A stretch of DNA of 34,955 nt from an uncultured Kineothrix sp. (GCA_910587275.1 CAJUMD010000026.1:1-34955), one strand, 5' to 3'; positions 7,100-15,561 are shown, counted from the first letter of the stretch. The notes: generated by a model from the letters alone, not told the origin. Numbers and translations are program-made.

Positions 7100-7984
7100 T
7101 TACACTTTCTCCTGGATGTTCTTTCCCAAAATGCCGGTGGGCTTCACGAGAAGGACTACGATTAAAACCGCGAACACGATGGCATCCGCCATCTGTGAAG
7201 AAATATATGCCTTTCCCAAAATTTCTATGATTCCAAGCAGGATTCCCCCTATCATGGCACCCGGAATGGAGCCGATTCCCCCGAATACGGCAGCGACAAA
7301 CGCTTTGATTCCCGGCATGGCTCCCGTATAGGGAGTCAGCGAAGGATATGAGGAACAAAGCAGAACCCCCGCCACCGCAGCCAGCGCCGAACCGATGGCA
7401 AACGTAAGCGCTATCGTACCGTTTACGTTAATGCCCATAAGCTGTGCGGCCCCCTTATCTTCGGAAACGGCAAGCATTGCCTGTCCGGCTTTTGTCTTAT
7501 TGACAAACAGGGTCAGGCAGATCATGATAATAATACCGGCAATAATCGTTACGATGGTTTCCCCCGAAATCATCAGTTTCCCGTCCGCCAGCTTTAACGG
7601 CTGTATGGATACCACGGAAGTAAAGGATTTCGTATTTGCGCCGAAAACCAGCAGGGCAACGTTCTGCAGCAGGTAGCTGACGCCGATTGCCGTAATCAGC
7701 ACCGCAAGGGGGGAAGCGGCATTGCGCAGCGGTTTATATGCCACCCGCTCAATCACCATACCAAGGGCGGTACAGATTACCACCGCCACCAGGATTCCAA
7801 CCGCCGGAGGAAGCCCGCATGTGCTGACTACCGTAAACACCGCGAAGCCCCCGACCATAATTACATCCCCGTGGGCAAAATTCAGCATTTTCGCGATACC
7901 GTATACCATCGTGTATCCCAATGCAATAATCGCATATACGCTCCCCAGGCTGATGCCATTAATCAAATAAGAAATAAAGCTCAT
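7100..7984 (-). CDS. livH: Branched-chain amino-acid ABC transporter, permease LivH
   Basis: LivH is the second channel permease of the Liv importer. The 294-residue protein is almost wholly hydrophobic and starts with the family hallmark NGISLGSVYAIIALGYTMVYG; KMLNFAHGD and MGINV follow, the latter near the ATPase coupling helix. The ATG at 7984 is preferred over an in-frame GTG nine bases earlier because AGAGGTG lies 6 bases before it. It heads the livHMGF transcript, with its own promoter at 8024-8052. Confidence 0.93.
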   Translation of the reverse strand: MSFISYLINGISLGSVYAIIALGYTMVYGIAKMLNFAHGDVIMVGGFAVFTVVSTCGLPPAVGILVAVVICTALGMVIERVAYKPLRNAASPLAVLITAIGVSYLLQNVALLVFGANTKSFTSVVSIQPLKLADGKLMISGETIVTIIAGIIIMICLTLFVNKTKAGQAMLAVSEDKGAAQLMGINVNGTIALTFAIGSALAAVAGVLLCSSYPSLTPYTGAMPGIKAFVAAVFGGIGSIPGAMIGGILLGIIEILGKAYISSQMADAIVFAVLIVVLLVKPTGILGKNIQEKV

Positions 7985-8023
7985 AAGAAACACCTCTTTG
8001 TCTTTTCTACATTACAAGGTTAA

Positions 8024-8052
8024 ATTATACCATTAAATCTGCCCGGAAGCAA
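8024..8052 (-). promoter_or_regulatory. Promoter of livHMGF
   Basis: On the minus strand, -35 TTGCTT (8052-8047) and a perfect -10 TATAAT (8029-8024) are 17 bases apart, about 40 bases before the livH ATG. Confidence 0.7.
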
Positions 8053-8280
8053 GAAAATCCCACTTCATTCTCTTTGGACGTAACAATTCTGCGTGAAATG
8101 TTATGTTGATGGGCGAACGCACGGGAGAGAGTTTTTTTCGGGGTGACGGCAGCGGGATTGCCTGTCCCGGTTTTCCGTGCACTTATTTCGGCTGGGAGTT
8201 TCTAAGCAGAATGGCATGGGTTATCATTGGCTGCGGTCGCCCTGTGCTTTCCCTGTCGGTAGCTGTTCAAAACCTGTTTC

Positions 8281-8321
8281 AAAAAAGGAAGGATGCGGAA
8301 TTTCTTCCCGCATCCCTCCTT
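8281..8321 (-). terminator. Intrinsic terminator of livJ
   Basis: Minus-strand stem AAGGA-GGATGCGG with its complement (one mismatch) spans 8321-8285, with a 9-base loop, and is followed by a run of six T. It would end or reduce transcription from livJ before livHMGF, letting the binding protein be made in excess. Confidence 0.85.
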
Positions 8322-8372
8322 CGGCTGTCTAACCTATCCTGTTATTCCTATTCCGTCCCAAAACACCCCAAA

Positions 8373-9626
8373 TTACATTGCCGCATAAGCTCCGTTTGTA
8401 ATTTTTACTGCCTTAGGCTCTTTGTTCGGTTCGCCGGAAGCGTCCCAGGTCATGCCCACGCCGGTAAGTCCGTCCAGCGTAATCTGGGGCATTGCCGCTT
8501 TCATAGCTTCGCACATTGCGGACATATCCATGTCGGGGGTAATGCCTGCTTTTTCCCCGGCTGCCTTGATGGCATAAATGGCATCGTATGCATCTGCTGC
8601 AAACTGGTTCGGTGTATCGCCGAATTTTTCTTTATATGCGCTTACAAATTTTTGGGTCAGCTCATCTTCCGCATCTGCCGCAAAAGGAGTTAAGAGCATA
8701 ACGCCTTCTGCCAGGGAGGTATCAAAGTTTTCCACGTTAAGGATACCGTCCAAACCGTCGCATCCGAAGAAAATGGGTGCATACCCCAGCGTGGAGGACT
8801 GGGAAAGAATCAGGGAAGCCTCCGTATAATAAATAGGTAAGAATACCAGTTCCGCACCCGCATCTTTCGCCTTCTGGAGCTGTACGGAGAAATCCGTCCT
8901 GCTGTCAGCGGTAAATGCTTCCGCAGATACGATTTCAAAAGGCTGGTTTGCCGCTTCCGCCGCAAATTTCTCATAAATACCCGAAGAATAAATATCGGAG
9001 CTGTCATAAATCACCGCAACGGTGGATGCAATGGCATTTTCGCCGATGTACTTCGCGGAAGCCATTCCCTGGTTCGGGTCGGAGAAGCATACGCGGAATG
9101 CGTTATCATATTTTACGCAGTCCACGGCAGAACCCGAAGGGGTGAGCTGGAACATGTTGTCTTCCGCCGTTTTCTCCGCTACCGCAATGCTGCACCCGCT
9201 GGTAACGGTACCCATCAGCATCTGCATACCCCAGTCTTTTAAGGTATTGTATGCATTTACGGATTTCTCCGCGTCACATTCGTCGTCTTCAAATTTAAAC
9301 TCAATCATTACGCCGTTGATACCGCCCGCCGCATTGATTTCGTCTACCGCAAGCTGTGCCGCATTCTGTACCGCCAAGCCGTATACTGCCGCACTTCCGG
9401 TGGTGGGACCGATGCCTCCGATTTTAATTACGGCGCCGCCTGCCGCTGCGGTTTCCCCGCCTGCTTCCGTCGTTGTGTCGGATGTACCGGCTGCCGCGCC
9501 GTTATCCGCTGCCGCGCCGTCCGTAGAGGAAGCTCCGCCATCCGCAGAATTACCGCAGCCGGCAAGCAGGGATGCTGCCATTGCCGAAGCCATAACCGCA
9601 CTGATGATTTTGTTGTACTTTTTCAT
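8373..9626 (-). CDS. livJ: Branched-chain amino-acid-binding lipoprotein, LivJ/LivK-like
   Basis: This 417-residue protein is the extracellular receptor of the Liv importer. It has a lipoprotein signal peptide with lipobox LLAGC (C24 would be lipidated), an Ala/Gly/Ser/Thr-rich linker (about 25-60), and a type I periplasmic-binding fold beginning VIKIGGIGPTTGSAAVYG, the usual LivJ entry. DECDAEKSVNAYNTL and AADAYDAIYAIKAA are also family landmarks. The ATG is preceded by GGAGGAGAT. It has its own strong promoter and terminator, so it is expressed separately from, and more highly than, the permease genes. Substrate could be branched-chain or another neutral amino acid. Confidence 0.93.
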   Translation of the reverse strand: MKKYNKIISAVMASAMAASLLAGCGNSADGGASSTDGAAADNGAAAGTSDTTTEAGGETAAAGGAVIKIGGIGPTTGSAAVYGLAVQNAAQLAVDEINAAGGINGVMIEFKFEDDECDAEKSVNAYNTLKDWGMQMLMGTVTSGCSIAVAEKTAEDNMFQLTPSGSAVDCVKYDNAFRVCFSDPNQGMASAKYIGENAIASTVAVIYDSSDIYSSGIYEKFAAEAANQPFEIVSAEAFTADSRTDFSVQLQKAKDAGAELVFLPIYYTEASLILSQSSTLGYAPIFFGCDGLDGILNVENFDTSLAEGVMLLTPFAADAEDELTQKFVSAYKEKFGDTPNQFAADAYDAIYAIKAAGEKAGITPDMDMSAMCEAMKAAMPQITLDGLTGVGMTWDASGEPNKEPKAVKITNGAYAAM

Positions 9627-9666
9627 AATATCTCCTCCATGAATTTTTATGAATTATTTTTGGATA

Positions 9667-9695
9667 ATATTACTCTGAAAAAAAGTCTTTGTCAA
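9667..9695 (-). promoter_or_regulatory. Promoter of livJ
   Basis: On the minus strand, -35 TTGACA (9695-9690, perfect) and -10 TAATAT (9672-9667) are 17 bases apart, about 40 bases before the livJ ATG. The surrounding region 9640-9790 is very AT-rich. Confidence 0.75.
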
Positions 9696-9815
9696 TGTCA
9701 TTTTTTACATTTTGTGAGAAATAGCAATATTCGAGGATATTTTTCTTTTTTTATGGGCAAAATAACACCGATATATGAGTAAATATCAGCAAGATTAAGA
9801 ATGGAGGTTTTGGAA

Positions 9816-10034
9816 ATGAACAATAAAGCATTGGATTATACGGCCCTTACCCTTGCCATCATCGGTGCGGTAAACTGGGGGCTCATCGGTTTTTTCAGCT
9901 TTGACCTTGTCGCCTTTATCTTCGGTAATCTGACGTGGATATCCAGAATCATATATGCAATCGTGGGCGTCTGCGGGATATACCTGATTACCTTTTATAT
10001 GTATCCGGGACGTTCCGCCGGTGAAACATCATAA
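9816..10034 (+). CDS. Small DUF378 family membrane protein
   Basis: This 72-residue protein has two hydrophobic segments (roughly 6-28 and 38-62) and the DUF378 hallmark LAIIGAVNWGLIGFF near its start, followed by WISRIIYAIVGVCGIY. The family is widespread in bacteria and its function is unknown. The ATG at 9816 is chosen because GGAGG lies 8 bases before it; an in-frame ATG at 9801 overlaps that ribosome site. It is the only plus-strand gene between lexA and the right edge and is probably transcribed alone. Confidence 0.85.
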   Translation: MNNKALDYTALTLAIIGAVNWGLIGFFSFDLVAFIFGNLTWISRIIYAIVGVCGIYLITFYMYPGRSAGETS

Positions 10035-10090
10035 AAGGCACATGTGAAAAACCGCCTGGCTCGTTGCCTGCGGGATAAAATATGTGAAAA

Positions 10091-10120
10091 CGGCGCTGCC
10101 TGACCAGGCAGCGCCGCTTT
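10091..10120. terminator. Bidirectional terminator between DUF378 and MATE genes
   Basis: A perfect 12-bp inverted repeat, CGGCGCTGCCTG with its complement around AC, has TTTT after it on the plus strand and TTTT after it on the minus strand. It can serve both convergent genes. Confidence 0.9.
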
Positions 10121-11499
10121 TACCCTTTGACGATAATATTCATCCAAACGCCTTTTTTTACAAGGATAAAACCGATGATGCATTTCACGATGTCAATAAA
10201 CTGGCACGCGAAAAACAAAAAAATGATATGTAATCCGGTATAACGGGACAATACATAGGCAAGCGGGATATTTACCAGCCATACGTATACGCTGTCAAAG
10301 AAAAACGTAACCAGCGTTTTCCCGCCGCAGCGCAGCGTAAAGTAAGCGGCATTAATAAAGGCGTGCATGGGCATATACAGGGACGCAATCACGATAAACC
10401 GTGCCGCCAGCCGCCGGATATCGTCCGATGTATTGTAAAGCGCCGGAAACAGTGGTGAGAACAACGCCATGACGGTGCCGATAACGGCACAGGATACCGT
10501 ACTGAAAAAAATCAGTTTCCGGTCGGTATCCTTTGCTTCCTCCAGTTTCCCCGCACCCAAAAGCTGCCCGACGATGATACCCACCGCATTTCCCATGGCG
10601 ATGAACGCCACGTTAAAGACGTTGGAGATGGTGGAGGAAATATTGAAGGCAGCCACCACGCCAAGCCCGCGGACGGAATAACACTGTACCAGAATCGCCT
10701 GTCCAAAAGACCATAACGCCTCATTTAACATCAGCGGCGCCCCGGTGACGATAATCTTTGCCGCCAAAGCCGCAGGAATTTTCAGACTGCGGTAAGCGCC
10801 GTCGATAAACGGATGGGCTTCCTTATGCCGGTGCGTCCATCCGGCTACGATGAACAGTTCCACGAAACGGGATACGGTGGTTGCAATGGCGGCGCCTTCC
10901 ACACCCAGCACCGGTGCGCCGAATTTCCCGAAAATCAGGATATAATTCAGAATTAAATTAACAAAAACCGCAGTGATACCCGCCTTCATGGGAAGCACGG
11001 TCTCCCCCGTCTCCCGCAGCGTTCCGGAATATGCCTGGATGACGGCAAACGGCACCATTTCCACCATCATAATCCGCAGGTAGCGCCTCGCATACCAAAG
11101 GGTGGATTCCAACGTAACGGCATCCCCCGTATCATGCAAATACAGCGAAATCAGACTTCCGCCCAACAGTGCAAAAACAGCCAGTCCCGCCGCCGTAATG
11201 GCAAAGCAGATGAGCAGTTTGGCGCGGAACGTATCCCGCACCCCCTTGTAATCCTTACATCCATGGTACTGGGCCGTAAAAATCCCTGCTCCCGACACGC
11301 CCCCGAAAATGCAGATGTTAAAAACAAACATAAGCTGGTTGACAATGGCGACACCTGACATCTGCTCTGTGCCAATCCTTCCCACCATAATGTTGTCCAA
11401 CAGGCTGACAAAGTTCGTAATTCCGTTCTGTATCATAATCGGGACGGCAACGGCAAGCACCATGCGGTAAAATTTCCTGTCTCCGATATATTTCCTCAT
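10120..11499 (-). CDS. MATE family efflux transporter
   Basis: This 459-residue integral membrane protein has about twelve hydrophobic segments in two halves, the length and layout of MATE exporters, which use a sodium or proton gradient to expel cationic drugs or metabolites. The N-terminal MVLAVAVPIMIQNGITNFVSLLDNIMVG and later GNAVGIIVGQLLGAG are typical. Substrate cannot be told from sequence. Its ATG overlaps the rsfS stop (ATGA), so it is translated as the last gene of the obg-yhbY-nadD-yqeK-rsfS run, an unexpected partner for a housekeeping operon. Confidence 0.9.
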   Translation of the reverse strand: MRKYIGDRKFYRMVLAVAVPIMIQNGITNFVSLLDNIMVGRIGTEQMSGVAIVNQLMFVFNICIFGGVSGAGIFTAQYHGCKDYKGVRDTFRAKLLICFAITAAGLAVFALLGGSLISLYLHDTGDAVTLESTLWYARRYLRIMMVEMVPFAVIQAYSGTLRETGETVLPMKAGITAVFVNLILNYILIFGKFGAPVLGVEGAAIATTVSRFVELFIVAGWTHRHKEAHPFIDGAYRSLKIPAALAAKIIVTGAPLMLNEALWSFGQAILVQCYSVRGLGVVAAFNISSTISNVFNVAFIAMGNAVGIIVGQLLGAGKLEEAKDTDRKLIFFSTVSCAVIGTVMALFSPLFPALYNTSDDIRRLAARFIVIASLYMPMHAFINAAYFTLRCGGKTLVTFFFDSVYVWLVNIPLAYVLSRYTGLHIIFLFFACQFIDIVKCIIGFILVKKGVWMNIIVKG

Positions 11500-11900
11500 G
11501 TCAAACTAAACTCCGAAAGTTCTATTGCTTTTCCGTCCCTCCAAATGCGTTCCAAATCATAAAACAACCGGTTTTCACGGTCAAAGATGTGGACAATCAA
11601 GTCGCCAAAATCCATCAGAATCCAGTTTGCCGTATCATAGCCTTCTATCTGCTTTACCGGCAGACCGCTACGTCCAAGCTGTTCTTCCACATGGTCGGTC
11701 AGTGCCTGTATCTGGCTGCGGTTGGAACCGCTGGCGATGATAAAGTAATCCGCAAGGACGGATACCCCGCTGATGTCAATGACCTTGATGTCTTCCGCCT
11801 TTTTATCCCCCAGCGCCTGAATGGCAATTTGTGCCATATTTTTTGTTTTTTCCTTAAAATCTTCTTTAAAATCTTCTTTCTTTGTATCGTTTTCCGTCAT
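11496..11900 (-). CDS. rsfS: Ribosomal silencing factor RsfS
   Basis: RsfS binds L14 on the large ribosomal subunit and blocks subunit joining in starvation. The 134-residue protein has the family core KKAEDIKVIDISG, ADYFIIASGSNRSQIQAL, and GYDTANWILMDFGDLIVHIF. The first 20 residues are extra and charged and contain a direct repeat (EDFKEDFKEK) coming from a duplicated 12-base DNA unit. The ATG follows AAAGGAGT at about 9 bases. It lies 39 bases after yqeK, in the order found in many Firmicutes, and overlaps the MATE start by 4 bases. Confidence 0.95.
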   Translation of the reverse strand: MTENDTKKEDFKEDFKEKTKNMAQIAIQALGDKKAEDIKVIDISGVSVLADYFIIASGSNRSQIQALTDHVEEQLGRSGLPVKQIEGYDTANWILMDFGDLIVHIFDRENRLFYDLERIWRDGKAIELSEFSLT

Positions 11901-11939
11901 GGAATCCTTACTCCTTTCCGATGTACCGGTACATCTGCA

Positions 11940-12533
11940 TTATTTCCTGTCAGCCATATATTCCTTATAGAAATCATAGGTCTTTTGTGTCATGGGGTCC
12001 ACGTCGCCGTCCACCTGGTTTAAGTAAACCAGTGTGTCCTTCAGGATGCAGAACAATGCTTCGTCCAAATCCTGGAATGCCAGCCGCCGGATTTGCCCCA
12101 GGTTCGGCGCCTGTTTCCTGCCGGGCTCAATGTAGTCCGCAATGTAAACAATTTTTTCCAGTAACGACATATCCGGTCTTCCGGTGGTATGGTTTAAGAT
12201 GGCGTTGATGATGTCGCTGTCATGGATGTTGAATTTGCGCATGGCAATATAGCTCCCCACCTTCGCATGGAGCAGGAAAGGGTTGCGCCGCTCGATTTCA
12301 TTGACGCTGATGTTGTGTTTTTCACAGATATGCAGCCGCTTTTCATTGCTCATACACTTCGCGCAGTCATGCAGCATCCCGGCGGTCTGCGCCTTTAATA
12401 CATCGCTGCCGTAACGCATGGCAAGCGCCGCTGCCGTATAGGCGACCCCAAGGGTATGCTCGAAGCGTTTTGCGTCCAATGTTTTCTCCATGGTCTTACG
12501 GATTTTCTTTATGCTTGACGATTTGGCTTCCAT
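11940..12533 (-). CDS. yqeK: HD-domain hydrolase YqeK (probable Ap4A hydrolase)
   Basis: YqeK proteins are HD-fold metal hydrolases; characterised members cut diadenosine tetraphosphate symmetrically into two ADP. In this 197-residue protein the metal ligands are visible as H26 (FEHTLGVA) and H55-D56 (MLHDCAK), followed by IADYIEPGRKQ, another family landmark. The ATG follows GGAGG at 7 bases and overlaps the end of nadD by 25 bases. Pairing nadD with yqeK is a typical Firmicutes arrangement; in some bacteria they are fused. Confidence 0.93.
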   Translation of the reverse strand: MEAKSSSIKKIRKTMEKTLDAKRFEHTLGVAYTAAALAMRYGSDVLKAQTAGMLHDCAKCMSNEKRLHICEKHNISVNEIERRNPFLLHAKVGSYIAMRKFNIHDSDIINAILNHTTGRPDMSLLEKIVYIADYIEPGRKQAPNLGQIRRLAFQDLDEALFCILKDTLVYLNQVDGDVDPMTQKTYDFYKEYMADRK

Positions 12534-13162
12534 TTGGCGTCCTCCGTATATAAATGATGTTGTTCGATATAAGAAATCACTTGGTCGGGAACCATGTAAC
12601 GGATGGACTGCCCGTTTGCCAGCCGCATCCGGATATCCGTGGAAGAAATATCAATTTCACGGAATGTAATCGGAAAGATGCACGCACTGAATTTATCCGT
12701 CAGGTAGGAAATCTGTTCCCCCAGCCTGTCCGCGTCCTTGTCGTCCCGTATGGCGGCAAGCACCGTACATCCCTGGAAAATCCGTTCCGGTTCCTTCCAT
12801 GTCTCCATGGAAAAAAGGCTGTCCGCACCGACGATAAAGTAAAAATCCGTCTCCGGTTCCTGTTGTTTCAACTGGGCAAGCGTATCGCAGGTATAGGTAT
12901 TGCCCTCCCGCCGGACTTCGATGTCCGATACGGAAAATGCCGGATTGTCCTGCGTGGCGAGGAGGGTCATCTCGTACCGTTCCCGCCTGTCCAGGATTTC
13001 CGATTCCCTTTTCATGTAGGAACGTCCGCTGGGAATAAACAGGATTTCATCCAGCCCGAAATTATCCCTTGCACTTTCCGCCAAAAGCAGGTGTCCGGTA
13101 TGGATGGGGTTGAACGTACCTCCCATAATCCCGGTTTTCTTCCTGCGCCCTTTGCTTTCCAT
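12509..13162 (-). CDS. nadD: Nicotinate-nucleotide adenylyltransferase NadD
   Basis: NadD joins ATP and nicotinate mononucleotide to make deamido-NAD in NAD synthesis. The 217-residue protein has the nucleotidyltransferase motif GGTFNPIHTGH (14-24) and the C-terminal ISSTDIR motif. The start at 13162 (ATG) has GAGG 6 bases before it; an in-frame GTG 12 bases further up has a ribosome site too close to work well. It follows yhbY by 39 bases. Confidence 0.95.
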   Translation of the reverse strand: MESKGRRKKTGIMGGTFNPIHTGHLLLAESARDNFGLDEILFIPSGRSYMKRESEILDRRERYEMTLLATQDNPAFSVSDIEVRREGNTYTCDTLAQLKQQEPETDFYFIVGADSLFSMETWKEPERIFQGCTVLAAIRDDKDADRLGEQISYLTDKFSACIFPITFREIDISSTDIRMRLANGQSIRYMVPDQVISYIEQHHLYTEDAKWKPNRQA

Positions 13163-13201
13163 CTCTTGCCTCACGTCCTTTCCACAGTCTCTGCGTTATT
13201 G

Positions 13202-13492
13202 TTACTGTGGAAGAATAATTTTTTTGTGTTCTTTGCTTTCCTTATATAATATAATCTTCCTGCCGATGACCTGTACCACCTGGGAACGTGTCCTTCCGGC
13301 AAGGGCTTCCGCGACTGCCTTCGGATCGTCCAAACAGTTTTTGAGCACGCTTATTTTCACCAGTTCACGGGTGTTAAACGCCTCGGAAACCGCTTCTGTC
13401 ATTTCCGGTGTCAGGCTTGCTTTTCCGATTTGGAGAACCGGCTCCAAATTGCTGGCAAGGCTTTTAAGGTAACTTCTCTGCTTGCTTGTCAT
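13202..13492 (-). CDS. yhbY: YhbY family RNA-binding protein (CRM domain)
   Basis: This 96-residue protein is a single CRM (KH-like) RNA-binding domain, found on pre-50S ribosomes in E. coli. The GK.SLT loop (QIGKASLTPEM) and the ending GRKIILYKESKEHKKIILP are characteristic. The start is the ATG at 13492, which begins the conserved MTSKQRSYLK; AGGAG lies about 12 bases before it. It lies 22 bases after obg. Confidence 0.93.
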   Translation of the reverse strand: MTSKQRSYLKSLASNLEPVLQIGKASLTPEMTEAVSEAFNTRELVKISVLKNCLDDPKAVAEALAGRTRSQVVQVIGRKIILYKESKEHKKIILPQ

Positions 13493-13514
13493 GATGATTC
13501 TCAGCTCCTGTTTT

Positions 13515-14807
13515 CTATTTGTAGTAATCAAAGGAAAGCCCGTACATGCGCACCGTATCCCCTTCCCCGATTCCAAGTTTCTCCAGTTCCTCCAGTATGC
13601 CGTTCTCCTTTAGGAAATTTTGGAAGAAGATAAATCCCTTTTCGGATTCCAGATTGGTATAACCAAGCATCTTTTCCACGCGGGGACCTTCCACCACATA
13701 TTCGTCCGCCTTTTCGTCATAAGTGACGGTGAACGGTTCCCCCGCCCTTTCCTTCCATTCCGGGAAATACTCCTGTTCAAAAACGACCGGTTTATCGTCC
13801 ATTTCCGCCAAAAGGTTGTTTACCGCATATAACAGCTCCCTGACCCCCTGCCCGCTGACCGCGGAAATAGGGAAAACACGGATACCCCTTGGCTCAAATT
13901 CTTCCCGTATGCGGCGCACCGTTCCGGATTCTTCTTCCGTCCCGGCAAACATGTCAATTTTATTGGCGGCAATGACCTGCGGGCGGGCAGCAATTTCCGG
14001 ATTATACGCCTCCAGCTCCTTATGGATGGCATAAATGTCCTCCACCGGATCGCGTCCCTCGGTGGAAGCGGCATCCACAATATGGATGATTACCTTCGTG
14101 CGCTCAATGTGGCGCAGAAATTCATATCCCAGCCCGATACCCTCGGAAGCGCCTTCAATCAGCCCCGGTATGTCGGCAATGACAAAGCCTTTGGCATCCT
14201 CCAAATCCACCACGCCAAGATTCGGGTTCAATGTGGTAAAGTGGTAATTGGCAATTTTCGGCCGCGCATTCGTTACCCTGGCGAGAAACGTGGATTTCCC
14301 CACATTGGGAAAACCGACCAGCCCAACGTCGGCAATCACTTTTAATTCCAAAAGAAGATCCAGTTCTTTCGCATCCTGCCCGGGCTGGGCATACTTTGGC
14401 GCCTGCATGGTGCTGGTGGCGTAATGCTGGTTGCCGTTGCCGCCCCTGCCGCCTTTTAAAAGTACCATCCGCCTGTTATCCCCCGACATGTCGGCAATGA
14501 CTTTGCCGCTCTCGGCTTCCTTTATCACGGTTCCGTGGGGTACCCGGATGACAATGTCCGCACCGCTTTTGCCCTTGCAGTTCTTTTTCCCGCCTTCGGC
14601 TCCGTTTTCCGCACAATATTTGCGGATATGGCGGAAATCGGTAAGGGTGTTCAACCCTTCGTCCACCTCGAAAATAACGCTGCCGCCGTTGCCGCCGTCG
14701 CCGCCGTCGGGACCGCCGTTTGGAACATATTTCTCCCTGCGGAACGAAACATGCCCGTCACCGCCCTTTCCGCTTTTCACATATATTTTTGCCCTGTCTG
14801 CAAACAT
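13515..14807 (-). CDS. obg: GTPase Obg, ribosome assembly
   Basis: Obg is an essential GTPase for large-subunit assembly and stress signalling. The 430-residue protein has the glycine-rich Obg fold (1-158), a G domain (about 159-330) with P-loop GFPNVGKS (165-172), switch II DIPGLIEGA, and NKID, and the C-terminal OCT domain found in Firmicutes. The start is set at MFADRAKIYVKSG (14807), the family's usual beginning, with AAAGG 8 bases before it; an ATG two codons upstream is also possible. It is separated from rpmA by a terminator and two hairpins, so its level may be set apart from that of the ribosomal proteins. Confidence 0.97.
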   Translation of the reverse strand: MFADRAKIYVKSGKGGDGHVSFRREKYVPNGGPDGGDGGNGGSVIFEVDEGLNTLTDFRHIRKYCAENGAEGGKKNCKGKSGADIVIRVPHGTVIKEAESGKVIADMSGDNRRMVLLKGGRGGNGNQHYATSTMQAPKYAQPGQDAKELDLLLELKVIADVGLVGFPNVGKSTFLARVTNARPKIANYHFTTLNPNLGVVDLEDAKGFVIADIPGLIEGASEGIGLGYEFLRHIERTKVIIHIVDAASTEGRDPVEDIYAIHKELEAYNPEIAARPQVIAANKIDMFAGTEEESGTVRRIREEFEPRGIRVFPISAVSGQGVRELLYAVNNLLAEMDDKPVVFEQEYFPEWKERAGEPFTVTYDEKADEYVVEGPRVEKMLGYTNLESEKGFIFFQNFLKENGILEELEKLGIGEGDTVRMYGLSFDYYK

Positions 14808-14835
14808 ATCCATCCATAACCTTTCTGTGCAAAAA

Positions 14836-14881
14836 GAATGCTTCGCATTCCTATATATGCGTCTGATGACGCATATATAGG
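14836..14881 (-). promoter_or_regulatory. Tandem hairpins in the obg leader, attenuator-like
   Basis: A perfect 14-bp stem CCTATATATGCGTC with a 4-base loop (14881-14850) is directly followed by a 6-bp stem GAATGC-GAA-GCATTC (14850-14836) and then TTTTT, all read on the minus strand and ending about 25 bases before the obg ATG. The second stem plus T-run looks like a small terminator. No consensus promoter for obg is visible here. Confidence 0.45.
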
Positions 14882-14917
14882 AAAAAAAGGCTTCAAACAC
14901 ATGGTATGTTTGAAGCC
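14882..14917 (-). terminator. Intrinsic terminator after rpmA
   Basis: Minus-strand stem GGCTTCAAACA (11 bp, 14917-14907 with 14899-14889) and a 7-base loop is followed by seven T. It lies 13 bases past the rpmA stop and should end or reduce the rplU-prp-rpmA transcript. Confidence 0.9.
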
Positions 14918-14930
14918 CGGTTCGTTCGTA

Positions 14931-15215
14931 CTATTGTTCAACAGGATATACGGAGGCTTGTTTCTTGTCTCTCCCTTTTCTTTCAAACCTGAGTACGCCG
15001 TCTACTAACGCAAATAACGTATCATCCCCGCCCCTGCCTACGTTTACGCCGGGATGGATCTTCGTTCCGCGCTGTCTGTAAAGAATATTTCCTGCTTTTA
15101 CGAATTGTCCGTCAGCCCTTTTCGCACCAAGCCTTTTGGATTCGGAATCCCTGCCGTTCTTTGTGGAACCAACTCCCTTTTTGTGTGCGAAAAATTGAAG
15201 GTTCATCTTCAACAT
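14931..15215 (-). CDS. rpmA: 50S ribosomal protein bL27
   Basis: bL27 reaches the peptidyl-transferase centre of the ribosome. The 94-residue protein begins MLKMNLQFFAHKKG, so it carries the Firmicutes N-terminal extension that must be cut off (after LQFF in studied species) by the protease encoded next door. GSTKNGRDSESKRLG and the NILYRQRGTKIHPG stretch are family signatures. The ATG at 15215 follows GGAGGTG; an in-frame longer reading frame upstream is antisense-like noise overlapping prp. Confidence 0.98.
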   Translation of the reverse strand: MLKMNLQFFAHKKGVGSTKNGRDSESKRLGAKRADGQFVKAGNILYRQRGTKIHPGVNVGRGGDDTLFALVDGVLRFERKGRDKKQASVYPVEQ

Positions 15216-15219
15216 GGTA

Positions 15220-15561
15220 TTACACCTCCTCGAAATTAAGTACCAAATACTTCTTCCCCCGCTTCCTGCCGTATTCTTCGGCAATCCCCGAAAGTCCAAG
15301 TACCATGGAATCCATAAACAATGCTCCCTCATGGGAAAGGGGATGCAAAAACCGGCATTGGATAAATCCTGTCTCCTCGTCCGTTGTAACCTCCGGTTCC
15401 TCGCCCGCCAGCTTTTCCATGGAATTAATGGTATTGATAACCAGCGCCGATACGGAAGCACATACGATATCCCTGCCCCGTCCTGCAAATCCTGCATGTC
15501 CCATACAGGTAAAGCCTTTATAGACCCCGTCTGCTGTTTTCCTGATAATTACCGTTGTCAT
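15220..15561 (-). CDS. prp: Ribosomal-processing cysteine protease Prp
   Basis: Prp cuts the N-terminal extension from ribosomal protein L27. The 113-residue protein has the catalytic pair H22 (MGHAGFAGRG) and C34 (DIVCASVSAL), at exactly the positions known in the Staphylococcus enzyme. It sits between rplU and rpmA, as in other Firmicutes. The ATG at 15561 gives the family length but has a weak ribosome site; an alternative in-frame ATG at 15618 overlaps the rplU stop by 8 bases and would add 19 residues, so the start is uncertain. Low translation would fit a catalytic partner of an abundant ribosomal protein. Confidence 0.93.
   Translation of the reverse strand: MTTVIIRKTADGVYKGFTCMGHAGFAGRGRDIVCASVSALVINTINSMEKLAGEEPEVTTDEETGFIQCRFLHPLSHEGALFMDSMVLGLSGIAEEYGRKRGKKYLVLNFEEV

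Larger units (their letters stand above)
7985..8372. other. Gap between livJ and livH: promoter and terminator, no gene
   Basis: This 388-base stretch holds the livH ribosome site and promoter (8024-8052) and the livJ terminator (8281-8321). Between 8053 and 8280 no convincing gene is seen; a plus-strand reading frame there only continues as antisense of livJ. Confidence 0.6.

Noticed and set aside
9022..9642. Plus-strand open frame of 206 codons, Ala/Pro/Ser rich
   Set aside because: It is the complement of the livJ signal peptide and linker; livJ has promoter, lipobox and terminator.
12554..13249. Plus-strand open frame of 231 codons
   Set aside because: Antisense to nadD, which carries both HIGH-family motifs.
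15216..15497. Long N-terminal extension in frame with rpmA
   Set aside because: It overlaps prp out of frame and has a composition unlike a protein; the MLKMNLQFF start with GGAGGTG is the family start.
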